In this document: piece after piece, positions 1-8,543 of the stretch
Layout: each line of letters begins with the position of its first letter
How positions within the stretch are numbered: the first letter of the stretch is position 1
NCBI GenBank assembly: GCA_003224075.1
Contig: QHYF01000040.1
Span: forward strand, 1-27,009
Source of the DNA: Acidobacteriota bacterium
Lineage (GTDB): Bacteria > Acidobacteriota > Terriglobia > Acidiferrales > UBA7541
Direction of reading: 5' to 3'
Length of the DNA: 27,009 nt
The notes under the pieces: model-generated
What the model saw: the letters and a program-made list of their open reading frames with translations, nothing else
Told to the model about the DNA's origin: nothing
The model's database searches: none
Position numbers and translations under genes: made by a program

Positions 1-351
<351 letters not shown>

Positions 352-368
352 AACCCGTCGCTTGGGCG

Positions 369-396
369 AAAAAAATGCTCCGATTTTCATCGGAGC
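369..396 (-). terminator. Terminator-like hairpin in the rRNA leader
   Basis: Read on the minus strand, GCTCCGAT-GAAA-ATCGGAGC forms a perfect 8-bp stem closed by a GNRA-type tetraloop, followed by one A and seven Ts. This has the form of an intrinsic terminator. It lies about 20 nt before the 16S 5' end and downstream of the boxA-like element, so it would sit inside the rrn leader transcript. It could act as an attenuator overridden by antitermination, or it could be an rRNA processing structure; sequence alone cannot tell these apart. Confidence 0.6.
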
Positions 397-493
397 CAGC
401 CTACCCAAGCAAATTATTGATCGCTCGAATTACTCAATCCATCCGCGCTCGAAAACCCGGATGGTTTCGAACAGATTCTGGCACATCGTATCG

Positions 494-506
494 GTTGTCA
501 AAGAGC
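494..506 (-). promoter_or_regulatory. boxA-like antitermination element of the rRNA leader
   Basis: The minus strand reads GCTCTTTGACAAC, close to the bacterial boxA consensus (TGCTCTTTAACA) bound by NusB-S10 in rRNA antitermination. It lies between the rrn promoter and the 16S gene, where boxA is expected. Confidence 0.7.
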
Positions 507-549
507 GAGGCCCCCCTGTCCAGCAGAAAGGCAATCCCACAGCCAAAAG

Positions 550-578
550 AGTATGCCAAGAGGTTCCTGAAATGTCAA
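550..578 (-). promoter_or_regulatory. Sigma70-type promoter for the rRNA operon
   Basis: The minus strand has a perfect -35 TTGACA (573-578), a 17-nt spacer and a -10 CATACT (550-555). The predicted start near 543 gives a leader of about 190 nt before 16S, containing the boxA and the hairpin. No other promoter-like pair of this quality was seen in the leader. Confidence 0.75.
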
Positions 579-647
579 CAGCAGATTGGCGATTTCCACA
601 GCCTTCCTCAGGCGCGCCGAGACTGTGGCTGAGGGGGACGCGGGGGT

Positions 648-2186
648 GTGTTTTGGCAAATCGGCTGGTACGATGGGGTGCAAAGAGCTTCGCGAGACTC
701 TACAGCCGTGCGCTCAACACTGACTCAACACTTACTCGAACACGTTCAGAAAGAGAGGTATCTCCTGCCTGGCGACCGCGTGGGCGTGGCAGTGTCGGGC
801 GGAGCGGATTCAGTGGCGCTGCTGCTCTTGTTGCTGGAGTTGCGCGAGAAGCTTGGAATCGTGCTCAGTGTTGTGCACTTCAATCATAAATTGCGAGGCA
901 AAGCATCGGATGGTGACGAAAAATTTGTGGCGAGACTGGCGGCGAAGCATGGGCTGGAATTTGATTCGGCTTCGGTCTACGTGGCGAAAAAGGCGAAAAA
1001 CGAACGTGCCAACCTCGAGGACGCGGCGCGAAGGGCACGTTACGACTATTTTCGCTCGCTTGTGGAATCAGGCGCGTGCACGCGGATCGCGGTTGCGCAC
1101 ACTGCCGACGATCAGGCGGAGACTGTTCTTGCACATCTCCTTCGCGGCACAGGCCTCACGGGGATTGGCGGAATTCATCCGATGGCGGGTCCCGTTATTC
1201 GACCCCTGCTGAAAGTTCGGAGGGCGGAATTAAGGGCATACTTGCGCGCAAGGAAACAACTCTGGCGGGAAGACGCTACCAACCGCGACACGAAACGGAT
1301 GCGCGCGCGGATCCGAAAGAAGCTCCTTCCTTTGCTCGAAAGACAATTCCAACCGGCCATCGTTGAACACCTAACGACCTTTGCGGACCTGGCGCGGGAG
1401 GACGAAGCATTTTTCAATACAGTTCTCGAAGAACACATGGCGGCCCTCGTACGGGAAAGCGGCGGGGGGAAAAAAATCGCCGTGGCGGATTTGCTCTGGC
1501 AAAAGAGAAATAGGGATTTCAACACAGAGTTCACGAAGAACACAGAGAGGAAAAAAGATGTAACGGCAATCAGCAAGCGAATGGTGCGCAAAATCGTTGA
1601 AAGCATCAAGCCGCGCGCGGGACAGCTCGGGGCAAAGCATGTGGAGGCGGTGCTGAAGCTGGCGCGCAGCGGGCAAAGTGGGAATTCGCTTCCTCTGCCA
1701 GGAGGAATGGGGGTGCGCAGGGAAAACGATGCGCTCGTGTTTCGCGCGAACAGGGATGGTGGATCTAGCGGGCCTGGCAGCGCCCCGCGGGAATACGAGT
1801 ACAAGATCGATTTTACAACCGAGACGCAGGACGTGCGCGTGCCTGAACTGGGGTGTGTCTTCCGCCTCAGGGTGATTGACTGGCCTCCCGAGAGAGGGGA
1901 AACTAGTAGTGATACCACGGCTCTGGACCGCGACCGGTTGCGTTCCCCTCTTGTGCTGCGCAACTGGCGCCCCGGCGACCGATTGCGTCCTCTGGGTCAC
2001 CGGAACGCCCACAAGCTGAAGCGCTTGTTGAACGAAAAGCGCGTCAGCCGATGGGAGCGCGATGGCTGGCCGGTGCTGACGAGCGGCGGGGTTCTTGCGT
2101 GGGCTCGCGGCTTTCCAGCCGCCGCAGAATTTGCGGCGGATCAAAGGACCCGAGCGGGAATCGTGATCGCCGAGGAACAACTTTGA
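648..2186 (+). CDS. tilS: tRNA(Ile)-lysidine synthase TilS
   Basis: TilS uses ATP and lysine to convert C34 of the tRNA(Ile) CAU anticodon to lysidine, which switches codon reading from AUG to AUA. The N-type ATP pyrophosphatase P-loop SGGADS is at residues 50-55. The motif HTADDQAETVL follows, and a TilS C-terminal domain is marked by RNWRPGDRLRPLGH near residues 438-451. At 512 residues it is somewhat long. The GTG start at 648 has a purine-rich GAGGGGG about 10 nt upstream; a GTG at 708 would give a more usual N terminus. Residues 291-303 (FNTEFTKNTERKK) are encoded by a dispersed-repeat-like sequence and look like a late insertion in a linker. The next gene starts on the TilS stop codon, so the two are probably cotranscribed and coupled. 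Confidence 0.93.
   Translation: MFWQIGWYDGVQRASRDSTAVRSTLTQHLLEHVQKERYLLPGDRVGVAVSGGADSVALLLLLLELREKLGIVLSVVHFNHKLRGKASDGDEKFVARLAAKHGLEFDSASVYVAKKAKNERANLEDAARRARYDYFRSLVESGACTRIAVAHTADDQAETVLAHLLRGTGLTGIGGIHPMAGPVIRPLLKVRRAELRAYLRARKQLWREDATNRDTKRMRARIRKKLLPLLERQFQPAIVEHLTTFADLAREDEAFFNTVLEEHMAALVRESGGGKKIAVADLLWQKRNRDFNTEFTKNTERKKDVTAISKRMVRKIVESIKPRAGQLGAKHVEAVLKLARSGQSGNSLPLPGGMGVRRENDALVFRANRDGGSSGPGSAPREYEYKIDFTTETQDVRVPELGCVFRLRVIDWPPERGETSSDTTALDRDRLRSPLVLRNWRPGDRLRPLGHRNAHKLKRLLNEKRVSRWERDGWPVLTSGGVLAWARGFPAAAEFAADQRTRAGIVIAEEQL
1518..1556 (+). repeat. Dispersed CACAGAG-type repeat inside tilS
   Basis: The stretch contains AACACAGAGTTCAC followed by GAACACAGAGAGG, an approximately 18-nt periodic pattern. 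Related CACAGAG or CGCAGAG sequences occur in intergenic DNA at 5219-5275 (inverted) and 12909-12950. Here it stays in frame and encodes the low-complexity peptide FNTEFTKNTERKK. I know similar repeats from intergenic regions of several bacterial phyla; the family assignment is from memory. Confidence 0.55.
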
Positions 2187-2746
2187 GCGCGCGAAAAGGA
2201 GCGGCGTATTCCGTCGCGCGCATCGCGTCCCGTGTGGCAGAGCTGGGAAAAGAGATTTCGCGAGAGTACGAGGGGCGGCGACTGGACGTGGTCGTTACCC
2301 TGGACTAGGGCTTCGTTTTCGCGGCGGACCTGGTGAGGCAGATCAACGCGTCCATGGTCTGCCACTTCGTACGCGAAAACGTGAAGGACGTCGAGCAAGG
2401 CGGGCACGTGCGGCGCCAAGTTTTTTTTGGTTTGCCGCCGGAATTGAAAGGCCGGGACGTTTTGGTTTTGGACGCAGTGCTGGAGAGCGGCGTCATGCAG
2501 GATTTTCTTCTGCGACGGCTGGGCGAAGGAAGGCCGCGATCAATCCGGCTGGCGGTGCTTCTCGATAAGCCGGCGAAGCGGCGCGTGGCCCTGGAGCCCG
2601 ATTACTTTGGCTTCAGAACTGCATCTAACGAAGTATGGATTGGCTATGGTCTGGCAGCGGCGAACGGGATGGGGCGGAACCTCCGGCAGCTTTCTTCCGG
2701 AGTGAACGGGGCGCTCGGGAAGAATGGCAAGGGGCGGAAGAAATAG
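2183..2746 (+). pseudogene. hpt: Hypoxanthine phosphoribosyltransferase-like gene interrupted by an in-frame TAG
   Basis: A TTG start at 2183 overlaps the tilS stop and has GAGGA seven bases upstream. The frame runs 41 codons to ...DVVVTLD, meets TAG at 2306-2308, and continues without frameshift as GFVFAADLVRQIN to a stop at 2744-2746. The joined 187-codon product matches Hpt: a PPi-loop region at the stop, a PRPP-loop-like DAVLESG, then LLDKP, PDYFGF and IGYGL near the C terminus. Position between tilS and ftsH is the classic hpt locus. Hpt salvages hypoxanthine or guanine with PRPP to give IMP or GMP. The PRPP loop is unusual: a typical EDIVDTGxT is replaced by DAVLESGVM, which may be a lineage variant. 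The stop may be a sequencing error, a recent nonsense mutation, or readthrough. A 137-residue fragment could restart at GTG 2333, but it would lack the first active-site loop. Confidence 0.8.
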
Positions 2747-2793
2747 AAAAGTTCTAATTTCTTCTGGCGGGTTTCAGGATTTGTGAGGACAAC

Positions 2794-4743
2794 GTGAATT
2801 CAAGTTCGACGCTAAAAACGATTCTCTTCTGGCTTTCCATCGTGCTCCTGGGCGTGATGCTCTGGAGGCTGGTCTCCGCTAACGGATCACAGGCACGCGA
2901 GGAACAGCCGAGCTATAGCGAGTTCCTGGCCAAGGTGGAACAGGGTGACGTCAAAGAAGTGACGATGTACCTCTCGCCGAACAGCTATGATCTTCAGGGC
3001 GAATACATCAGACCCGCCAACCGGAAGTTCCAGGTGACCATCGCGAAGGAGAATGCGCCGGACGTCACCAAGACACTGCGTGACAAGGCTGTGCAGATCA
3101 AGGTGAAGGAAGTGCGCAGCGGCGACTGGGTCTTGATTCTTTTGAACGCCGCACCGCTGATTCTTCTCGTGGGATTCTGCTTGTTCTTGATGCGCCAGAT
3201 GCAGGCGGGTGGAAACAAGGCGCTGAGTTTCGGAAAGTCCCGCGCGCGGTTGCTTTCCGCGCAGCAGAAGAAGGCGACATTCAAGGACGTGGCGGGAACG
3301 GACGAGGCCAAAGAAGAGTTGCAGGAGATTATTGAGTTTCTGAAAGATCCGCAAAAGTTCCAGAAACTTGGCGGGCGAATTCCCAAGGGCGTGCTGCTGG
3401 TCGGACCTCCGGGGACGGGGAAAACGCTGCTGGCGCGAGCCATTGCTGGTGAAGCGAACGTGCCGTTCTTCTCGATTTCGGGTTCGGACTTCGTGGAGAT
3501 GTTCGTCGGCGTGGGCGCAAGCCGCGTGCGCGATCTCTTTGAACAGGGCAAGAAGAATGCGCCGTGCATCATCTTCATCGACGAAATTGACGCGGTCGGC
3601 CGCCACCGCGGCGCCGGGCTCGGCGGCGGTCATGACGAGCGCGAGCAGACGTTGAACGCGTTGCTGGTCGAAATGGACGGCTTTGAATCGAACGAAGGCG
3701 TGATCTTGATCGCGGCAACCAACCGGCCTGACGTGCTCGATCCAGCCCTGTTGCGGCCCGGCCGCTTCGACCGCCGCGTCGTGGTGGCGCGTCCCGACGT
3801 AAAGGGCCGCGAAGAAATTCTGCGCGTGCACACGCGCAAGGTGCCGATCGGCGATGACGTGGATTTGTCGATCATCGCGCGGGGCACGCCGGGCTTCTCT
3901 GGCGCGGACCTCGCAAACCTGGTGAACGAAGCAGCGCTGTGGGCCGCGCGCCAGAACCGCAAATTCGTCATGATGACGGACTTCGAGATGTCCAAGGACA
4001 AAGTCCTGATGGGCGTCGAGCGGAAGTCGATGATCCTCTCCGATGAAGAAAAAAGGAACACGGCGTATCACGAGGCGGGCCACGCGCTCGTCGCAGAGAT
4101 GACGCCGGGCGCCGACCCCGTGCACAAGGTCACCATCATTCCGCGAGGCATGGCGCTTGGCTTGACGATGCAGTTGCCGGAAGACGACAAGCACACCTAC
4201 ACGCGTGAGTATCTCGAAGCCATGCTCGCTGTACTGATGGGTGGGCGCTCCGCGGAAGAAATTTTCCTGGGGCACATCACCACTGGCGCCGGCAACGACA
4301 TCGAGCGCGCCACGGAAATCGCGCGCAACATGGTCTGCGAATGGGGCATGAGCGAACTTGGGCCGCTGGCCTACGGCAAGAAGGACGAAGCCATCTTCCT
4401 CGGCCGGGAAATCGCCCAGCACCGGGATTATTCCGAAGACACAGCGATCCAGATCGACAAGGAAGTGAAGCGCATCGTCAACGGCGGCTACGAAAGGGCG
4501 AAGAAAACCCTGTCGAGTAACCGCGACGTTCTGGAGCGCATCGCCCAGGCGCTGCTGGAACGCGAAGTGATCGACGCCAACGAAGTGAAATTGCTGATGG
4601 AAGGCAAGCCTCTCCCGGAAAAGCCGAGGACGCCTCCCACACCACCGCCCCAGGCTGCGCCCAGCACGGATCCAAAAGTCGTGCGGCCGGAGTTACGGCC
4701 CGCGCCCGGATTTACGCGCGGTGACAGCCCCGCCAAAGCCTGA
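2794..4743 (+). CDS. ftsH: ATP-dependent zinc metalloprotease FtsH
   Basis: Membrane-anchored AAA+ protease that extracts and degrades membrane and short-lived cytosolic proteins as a hexamer. Order: TM1 (about 9-27), periplasmic domain (30-110), TM2 (112-133), AAA module with Walker A GPPGTGKT (204-211), Walker B IIFIDEIDA (259-267), an SRH region ending RPGRFDR (321-327), and M41 protease with HEAGH (426-430) and a third zinc ligand in GAGNDIERAT (Asp502). The tail is proline-rich (PRTPPTPPPQ). The GTG start is supported by GTGAGGA six bases upstream. At 649 residues it has normal length. Its first 138 residues are duplicated, diverged, at the front of the IspF protein encoded at 22313-23236. 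It follows hpt by 47 bp, as in many bacteria. Confidence 0.97.
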   Translation: MNSSSTLKTILFWLSIVLLGVMLWRLVSANGSQAREEQPSYSEFLAKVEQGDVKEVTMYLSPNSYDLQGEYIRPANRKFQVTIAKENAPDVTKTLRDKAVQIKVKEVRSGDWVLILLNAAPLILLVGFCLFLMRQMQAGGNKALSFGKSRARLLSAQQKKATFKDVAGTDEAKEELQEIIEFLKDPQKFQKLGGRIPKGVLLVGPPGTGKTLLARAIAGEANVPFFSISGSDFVEMFVGVGASRVRDLFEQGKKNAPCIIFIDEIDAVGRHRGAGLGGGHDEREQTLNALLVEMDGFESNEGVILIAATNRPDVLDPALLRPGRFDRRVVVARPDVKGREEILRVHTRKVPIGDDVDLSIIARGTPGFSGADLANLVNEAALWAARQNRKFVMMTDFEMSKDKVLMGVERKSMILSDEEKRNTAYHEAGHALVAEMTPGADPVHKVTIIPRGMALGLTMQLPEDDKHTYTREYLEAMLAVLMGGRSAEEIFLGHITTGAGNDIERATEIARNMVCEWGMSELGPLAYGKKDEAIFLGREIAQHRDYSEDTAIQIDKEVKRIVNGGYERAKKTLSSNRDVLERIAQALLEREVIDANEVKLLMEGKPLPEKPRTPPTPPPQAAPSTDPKVVRPELRPAPGFTRGDSPAKA

Positions 4744-4899
4744 AGGCCGTGATCGGCAATTAGCAACCTGTCTCGAAAAAGATTAATTCAGATGATCCCA
4801 GGGCAGGATAGATCGTGCGCCTAGTTTTTGTCGCCGGGGCCCTTCTGTCTGCCATCCATTGCCGTGCGTGTTCCCGAGAAAAAGGCGTAGAATACGGCT

Positions 4900-5208
4900 A
4901 TGAAGAAGCAAAACAGCGACAACCTTCAGGTCACCTGTCCGTGCTGCCAGGCAAAGTTAGTCGTGGATCCGGTTTTCGGCGCCGTGCTTTCGCACGAGGC
5001 ACCACCCAAAGCGGCTCCGAACGTTGACCTCACTGACGCCCAAAAGATCCTTGCGGAGCAAAACCGCCAACGCGAAGACAAGTTCAGCGACTCATGGTTT
5101 CAGGAAATGAACAAAGAGGACATCCTGGCGAAGAAATTTGAAGAGGCGATGAAGAAAGCCAAGGACGCCCCGGCGGGCAAGCCGATTCGGGACTTCGACC
5201 TGGATTAG
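4900..5208 (+). CDS. Small conserved-type protein with a CPCC zinc-ribbon-like motif
   Basis: This encodes 102 residues with VTCPCCQAKLVVD near the N terminus (residues 11-23), which resembles half of a zinc ribbon, followed by a highly charged, probably helical tail rich in Lys, Glu and Asp (DILAKKFEEAMKKAKDA). There is no signal peptide or membrane segment, so it is likely cytosolic. Only one Cys cluster is visible, so zinc binding would need dimerisation or may not occur. The ATG at 4900 has only a weak ribosome site. It lies between ftsH and folP, same strand, with about 155 bp before it and 100 bp after it. Function is not known to me. Confidence 0.7.
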   Translation: MKKQNSDNLQVTCPCCQAKLVVDPVFGAVLSHEAPPKAAPNVDLTDAQKILAEQNRQREDKFSDSWFQEMNKEDILAKKFEEAMKKAKDAPAGKPIRDFDLD

Positions 5209-5218
5209 TTCGGCCCTT

Positions 5219-5275
5219 CGACTTCTCCTCTGTGCCTTGTTCTCTGTGCCCACGGCGTCTCCGCGTTAACTTTTC
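5219..5275 (-). repeat. Intergenic CACAGAG / CGCGGAG dispersed repeat
   Basis: Read on the minus strand this is GTTAACGCGGAGACGCC, then GGGCACAGAGAACAAGGCACAGAGGAGAAG. The purine-rich CACAGAG and CGCGGAG units recall those at 1518-1556 and 12909-12950. It fills most of the gap between the CPCC protein gene and folP. No open reading frame of note is associated with it. Confidence 0.5.
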
Positions 5276-5307
5276 CTTCGTCCCCCGCGCTAAACTCTTA
5301 TACGCCG

Positions 5308-6192
5308 ATGGCCCGACGCAAACTCTTTCGCCTCAAACTCCCCTCCCGAACACTTCTGCTGGGCGAGCGCACGCTCGTCATGGGTGTGCTCAACATTACC
5401 CCGGACAGTTTTTCCGATGGCGGAAAGTTTCTCGATACAGAACGGGCGATCGAGCACGCCTATGCAATCGAGCGCGCCGGTGCCGACCTCCTCGACATCG
5501 GCGGTGAATCCACGCGGCCGGGCTCGACCGGCACTCCCGCCCAAGAAGAGCGGGTGCGTGTCCTCCCGGTCTTGCAGGGACTTCGCGGCATGCTGAAGAT
5601 TCCGATTTCCCTCGATACGCAAAAGGCGGAGGTCGCGGAAGCCGCGCTCGAAGCTGGCGTGGAAATCATCAATGACATCTCTGGACTGAGGAGCGACTCG
5701 CGCATGGCTGCTGTCGCGGCGCGTTATCGTGTGCCGCTCATCCTGATGCACATGCGTGGAGAGCCGCGGACGATGCAAGCGGGACCGTTTGCGCGCGATG
5801 TCGTGAAAGACGTCATGCAGGGGTTGCGCAACTCCGTGACCATCGCGCGCAAAGCCGGCGTTGCGAAGTCACAGATCATCCTGGATCCAGGCATTGGTTT
5901 CGGCAAGAGTTTCGCGCAGAACTACGAGTTGCTGCAAAAACTTCCGGAACTGGCGAAGCTCGGCCATCCCCTCTTGGTGGGCACGTCACGCAAAGGATTT
6001 TTGGGCGCGACGCTGGCTCGCGACGGAAAACCTGCTCCGCCCGAGGAGCGCATTTGGGGCTCCGCTGCGACGGTCACAGCGAGCATCCTCAATGGCGCGC
6101 ATATCGTGCGGGTGCACGATGTCGCCGAAATGGTCCAGGTCGCGCGTGTCGCGGACTGTATTTGGAGCTCCAAAGTTAGGCCGAAGAATTGA
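5308..6192 (+). CDS. folP: Dihydropteroate synthase
   Basis: DHPS condenses p-aminobenzoate with 6-hydroxymethyl-dihydropterin diphosphate to give dihydropteroate in folate synthesis, and is the sulfonamide target. The TIM-barrel signatures are in order: GVLNITPDSFSDGG (26-39), DIGGESTRPG, ISLDTQKAEV, EIINDISGL, DPGIGFGKS and GTSRKGFLGA near the C-terminal third. The 294 residues fit the family. The ATG at 5308 leaves about 18 residues before the first conserved strand, and its ribosome site is weak. It lies downstream of ftsH and the CPCC gene, an ftsH-folP neighbourhood seen in other bacteria. The next gene is an unrelated peptidase 134 bp away, so this is probably the end of the group. Confidence 0.96.
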   Translation: MARRKLFRLKLPSRTLLLGERTLVMGVLNITPDSFSDGGKFLDTERAIEHAYAIERAGADLLDIGGESTRPGSTGTPAQEERVRVLPVLQGLRGMLKIPISLDTQKAEVAEAALEAGVEIINDISGLRSDSRMAAVAARYRVPLILMHMRGEPRTMQAGPFARDVVKDVMQGLRNSVTIARKAGVAKSQIILDPGIGFGKSFAQNYELLQKLPELAKLGHPLLVGTSRKGFLGATLARDGKPAPPEERIWGSAATVTASILNGAHIVRVHDVAEMVQVARVADCIWSSKVRPKN

Positions 6193-6326
6193 GCAAGAGT
6201 TTTCTAGTACTCACCGTTTGCTGGCATAAACCGCAGGCCGGCTGCCGACGCTCCTGCCCTTGCGTATAATCGCCTCGTACTCAGAGGTCAGCTTCAAAAG
6301 AATCCAGACGGAAAGAGGTTAGACTT

Positions 6327-7898
6327 ATGCGCCCGCGCGCCATTCTGCTCGCCTTCTTGTTTCTCTGCATACTTGGTTCCCGGCTGCCTGCAGGGGCGCA
6401 ACTGCCGCCTGCTAAGAAAGATCCTCTTATTCCCACGCAAGCCACTCAGGGTTCCGCCGGCTGCTCCACCACCGGAGCCTCGAGTTGTGCGCAGGCGGCC
6501 GCGAAGATCCTGCCGATCGTGATGGGAGCTTCGCCGCTGGAAGAAAATCTGCGACGTTTGACGGATGAGGTTGGCGGGCGCGTAACAGGAACGCCGGAGA
6601 TGGCCAGAGCTGTCGAGTGGGGCGTTGCGGCGTTTCGCGCGGCAGGGGTGGATGTTCACGCGGAGAAGTACACGCTGCCGGTGACGTGGAGCGAAGGGGA
6701 CACACAGCTGGAAACGCTCGGCCCTGTAAAGTTTCCCGTGCGGTTGAAGGCGGAGGGGTGGTCACCGGCGACGCCGGCGGGCGGGATTGAGGCAAACGTT
6801 GTCGACGTAGGCTACGCCAACGAGGACGATTTTGCCAAGGCGGGCGGAGTCGTCAAAGGCGCAATTTTGCTGGTGCATAGCGATATCGGATCAACGTGGG
6901 CGGATCTCTTCAACGAATACCTTCGCCCGCCGATGATTATCGATCGCGCGGTACGGGAAGGCGCTGCGGCAATCCTGTGGATGGGAGCGCGGGAACGGCT
7001 GCTGCTCTATCGCCACACGAATTCTCTGGCGGGCGAGATTGACAAGATTCCGCAAGCCATGGCCGCGCGCGAAGACGCGATGCGGCTCGCGCGTACCATC
7101 GCCGCATATCCGGGAAAAGTGCGCGTCCGGTTCCACATGCCTAACAAAATCGGCGGGCCCATCGAGCAGGAAAACGTGGTTGGAGAAATCCGCGGCTACG
7201 AGAGGCCGGACGAAATCGTCATCCTTGGCGCGCACCTCGATTCATGGGAATTGGGCACTGGGGCGCTGGACAATGGCTGCAACGCGGCGCTGGTGATCGA
7301 AGCGGCGCGGGCGATCAAGGCCACGGGGCTCCTGCCGCGGCGAACGATCCGCTTCGTGCTCTTCAGCGGCGAGGAACAAGGCACAGTGGGCTCCTTCGAG
7401 TATGTGAAGGCGCACCGCACCGAGCTGGACAAGATTCGCGCGATGATCACGTTCGATGCAGGCATCGGCCGCGTAACCGGCTATTCGCTGGGCGGACGAC
7501 GCGATATTGAGGCAGGCGTGCGTGAGGTCCTCAAGCCGCTGGAATCCTGGGGCGCGAACAACCACACCTACGACGCTTCGTTCGGGACGGATAATTTTGA
7601 CTTCCTCCTGGAGGGAGTGCCTACGCTCGTCGCGAATCAGGAAGAGGCCAACTACCTCCCGAATTATCACGCCGCTTCGGACACCATGGACAAGGTTGAT
7701 ATTCGTGAATTGAAATTGCACACCGCGCTCGCCGCGCTGACCGCCTGGGGCATTGCCGATCGCGCGGAACCATTCGGCAAGCGCCTCACCCGCGCAGAAC
7801 TTGATGTCCTCGTCAAAGAGACCGGCCTCGGCCAGCAGTTGAAGGTTTTGGGCTACTGGAACGCCTGGCAAAGCGGCAAACGCGGCCGCAAACCATAG
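6327..7898 (+). CDS. Secreted M28-family zinc aminopeptidase with PA-type domain
   Basis: A cleavable signal peptide (residues 1-24, RAILLAFLFLCILGSRLPAGAQ) sends the protein to the periplasm or outside. A protease-associated-like domain (about 140-280) precedes the M28 catalytic domain. The co-catalytic metal ligands are visible: His303 and Asp305 in GAHLDSW, Asp315 in GALDNG, catalytic Glu349 with Glu350 in SGEEQG, Asp377 in TFDAGIG, and His448 in NYHAASDT. This arrangement matches carboxypeptidase Q or plasma glutamate carboxypeptidase-like members, which remove N-terminal or dipeptide residues. At 523 residues it is complete. The start ATG has AAAGAGG about 9 nt upstream. It appears to be a single transcription unit. 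Substrate cannot be predicted. Confidence 0.9.
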   Translation: MRPRAILLAFLFLCILGSRLPAGAQLPPAKKDPLIPTQATQGSAGCSTTGASSCAQAAAKILPIVMGASPLEENLRRLTDEVGGRVTGTPEMARAVEWGVAAFRAAGVDVHAEKYTLPVTWSEGDTQLETLGPVKFPVRLKAEGWSPATPAGGIEANVVDVGYANEDDFAKAGGVVKGAILLVHSDIGSTWADLFNEYLRPPMIIDRAVREGAAAILWMGARERLLLYRHTNSLAGEIDKIPQAMAAREDAMRLARTIAAYPGKVRVRFHMPNKIGGPIEQENVVGEIRGYERPDEIVILGAHLDSWELGTGALDNGCNAALVIEAARAIKATGLLPRRTIRFVLFSGEEQGTVGSFEYVKAHRTELDKIRAMITFDAGIGRVTGYSLGGRRDIEAGVREVLKPLESWGANNHTYDASFGTDNFDFLLEGVPTLVANQEEANYLPNYHAASDTMDKVDIRELKLHTALAALTAWGIADRAEPFGKRLTRAELDVLVKETGLGQQLKVLGYWNAWQSGKRGRKP

Positions 7899-8001
7899 GA
7901 TTCGATCTGATTCTCCGAACCTCTCGGAAAAGTTCCGCGTAAGCAGCGTCTTTTAGGGCGCATCCCCTCTATCCCAAGGGTCTTCCCGGTATACTGGATG
8001 T

Positions 8002-8511
8002 GTGGCAAAGACGCCGAATGGACTGAGCGCAAGCGAGCGCAGAGCGATTCTCGGCGTCGATTATGGCCGCGCGAGAATTGGACTCGCGGTGGCTGATGCC
8101 GAGACGCGGATGGCGCGGCCGCTGAGCACAATGCAGCGCATCAACCGGAATGAGGACATGCGGCGGCTGAGAGAACTGGTGCGCGAGCACGGTGTGACGC
8201 AGATCGTCGTGGGTCTGCCCCTGCGGCTAGATGGCACGCGCGGTCCAATGGCTGAAGAGGCGGAGCGCTTTGCGCACCGCGTGCGGAAACAGATTGGCGT
8301 AACCGTGGAAATGGTGGACGAGCGACTAACAAGCTGGGAAGCGGAGAGATTACTGGAAGAGGTTCAGGGAAGGTTTATCCACGGCGAAAAACTGAGCGAC
8401 TGGAAGAGAACAAGGAAAACGCAGGATAAAATCACGGTAGACGCCGTGGCGGCATCCGTCATCTTGAAGGAGTATCTGGAGCGGCAAGCGCAGGCGGCAG
8501 AGCAGGCTTGA
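8002..8511 (+). CDS. yqgF: Putative pre-16S rRNA nuclease / Holliday junction resolvase-like YqgF
   Basis: RNase H-fold protein of the YqgF/RuvX family, implicated in maturing the 5' end of 16S rRNA. Seen here are ILGVDYGRARIGLAVAD (16-32) with the first catalytic Asp20, IVVGLPLRLDG in the centre, VDERLTSWEAE with the conserved acidic residue, and a C-terminal DAVAASVIL carrying the last Asp. The 169 residues fit the family. The GTG at 8002 is the only start that keeps an N terminus of normal length, although there is no strong ribosome site. It is 32 bp upstream of mltG, a very common yqgF-mltG pairing, so the two are probably cotranscribed. Confidence 0.93.
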   Translation: MAKTPNGLSASERRAILGVDYGRARIGLAVADAETRMARPLSTMQRINRNEDMRRLRELVREHGVTQIVVGLPLRLDGTRGPMAEEAERFAHRVRKQIGVTVEMVDERLTSWEAERLLEEVQGRFIHGEKLSDWKRTRKTQDKITVDAVAASVILKEYLERQAQAAEQA

Positions 8512-8543
8512 GGAGAAATAGAAAGTGAATCGGTGAGGCTGAC

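Noticed and set aside
2887..4422. Open frame of 511 codons on the minus strand opposite ftsH
   Set aside because: It is a mirror of the ftsH codon bias in GC-rich DNA. It has no domain and no ribosome site.
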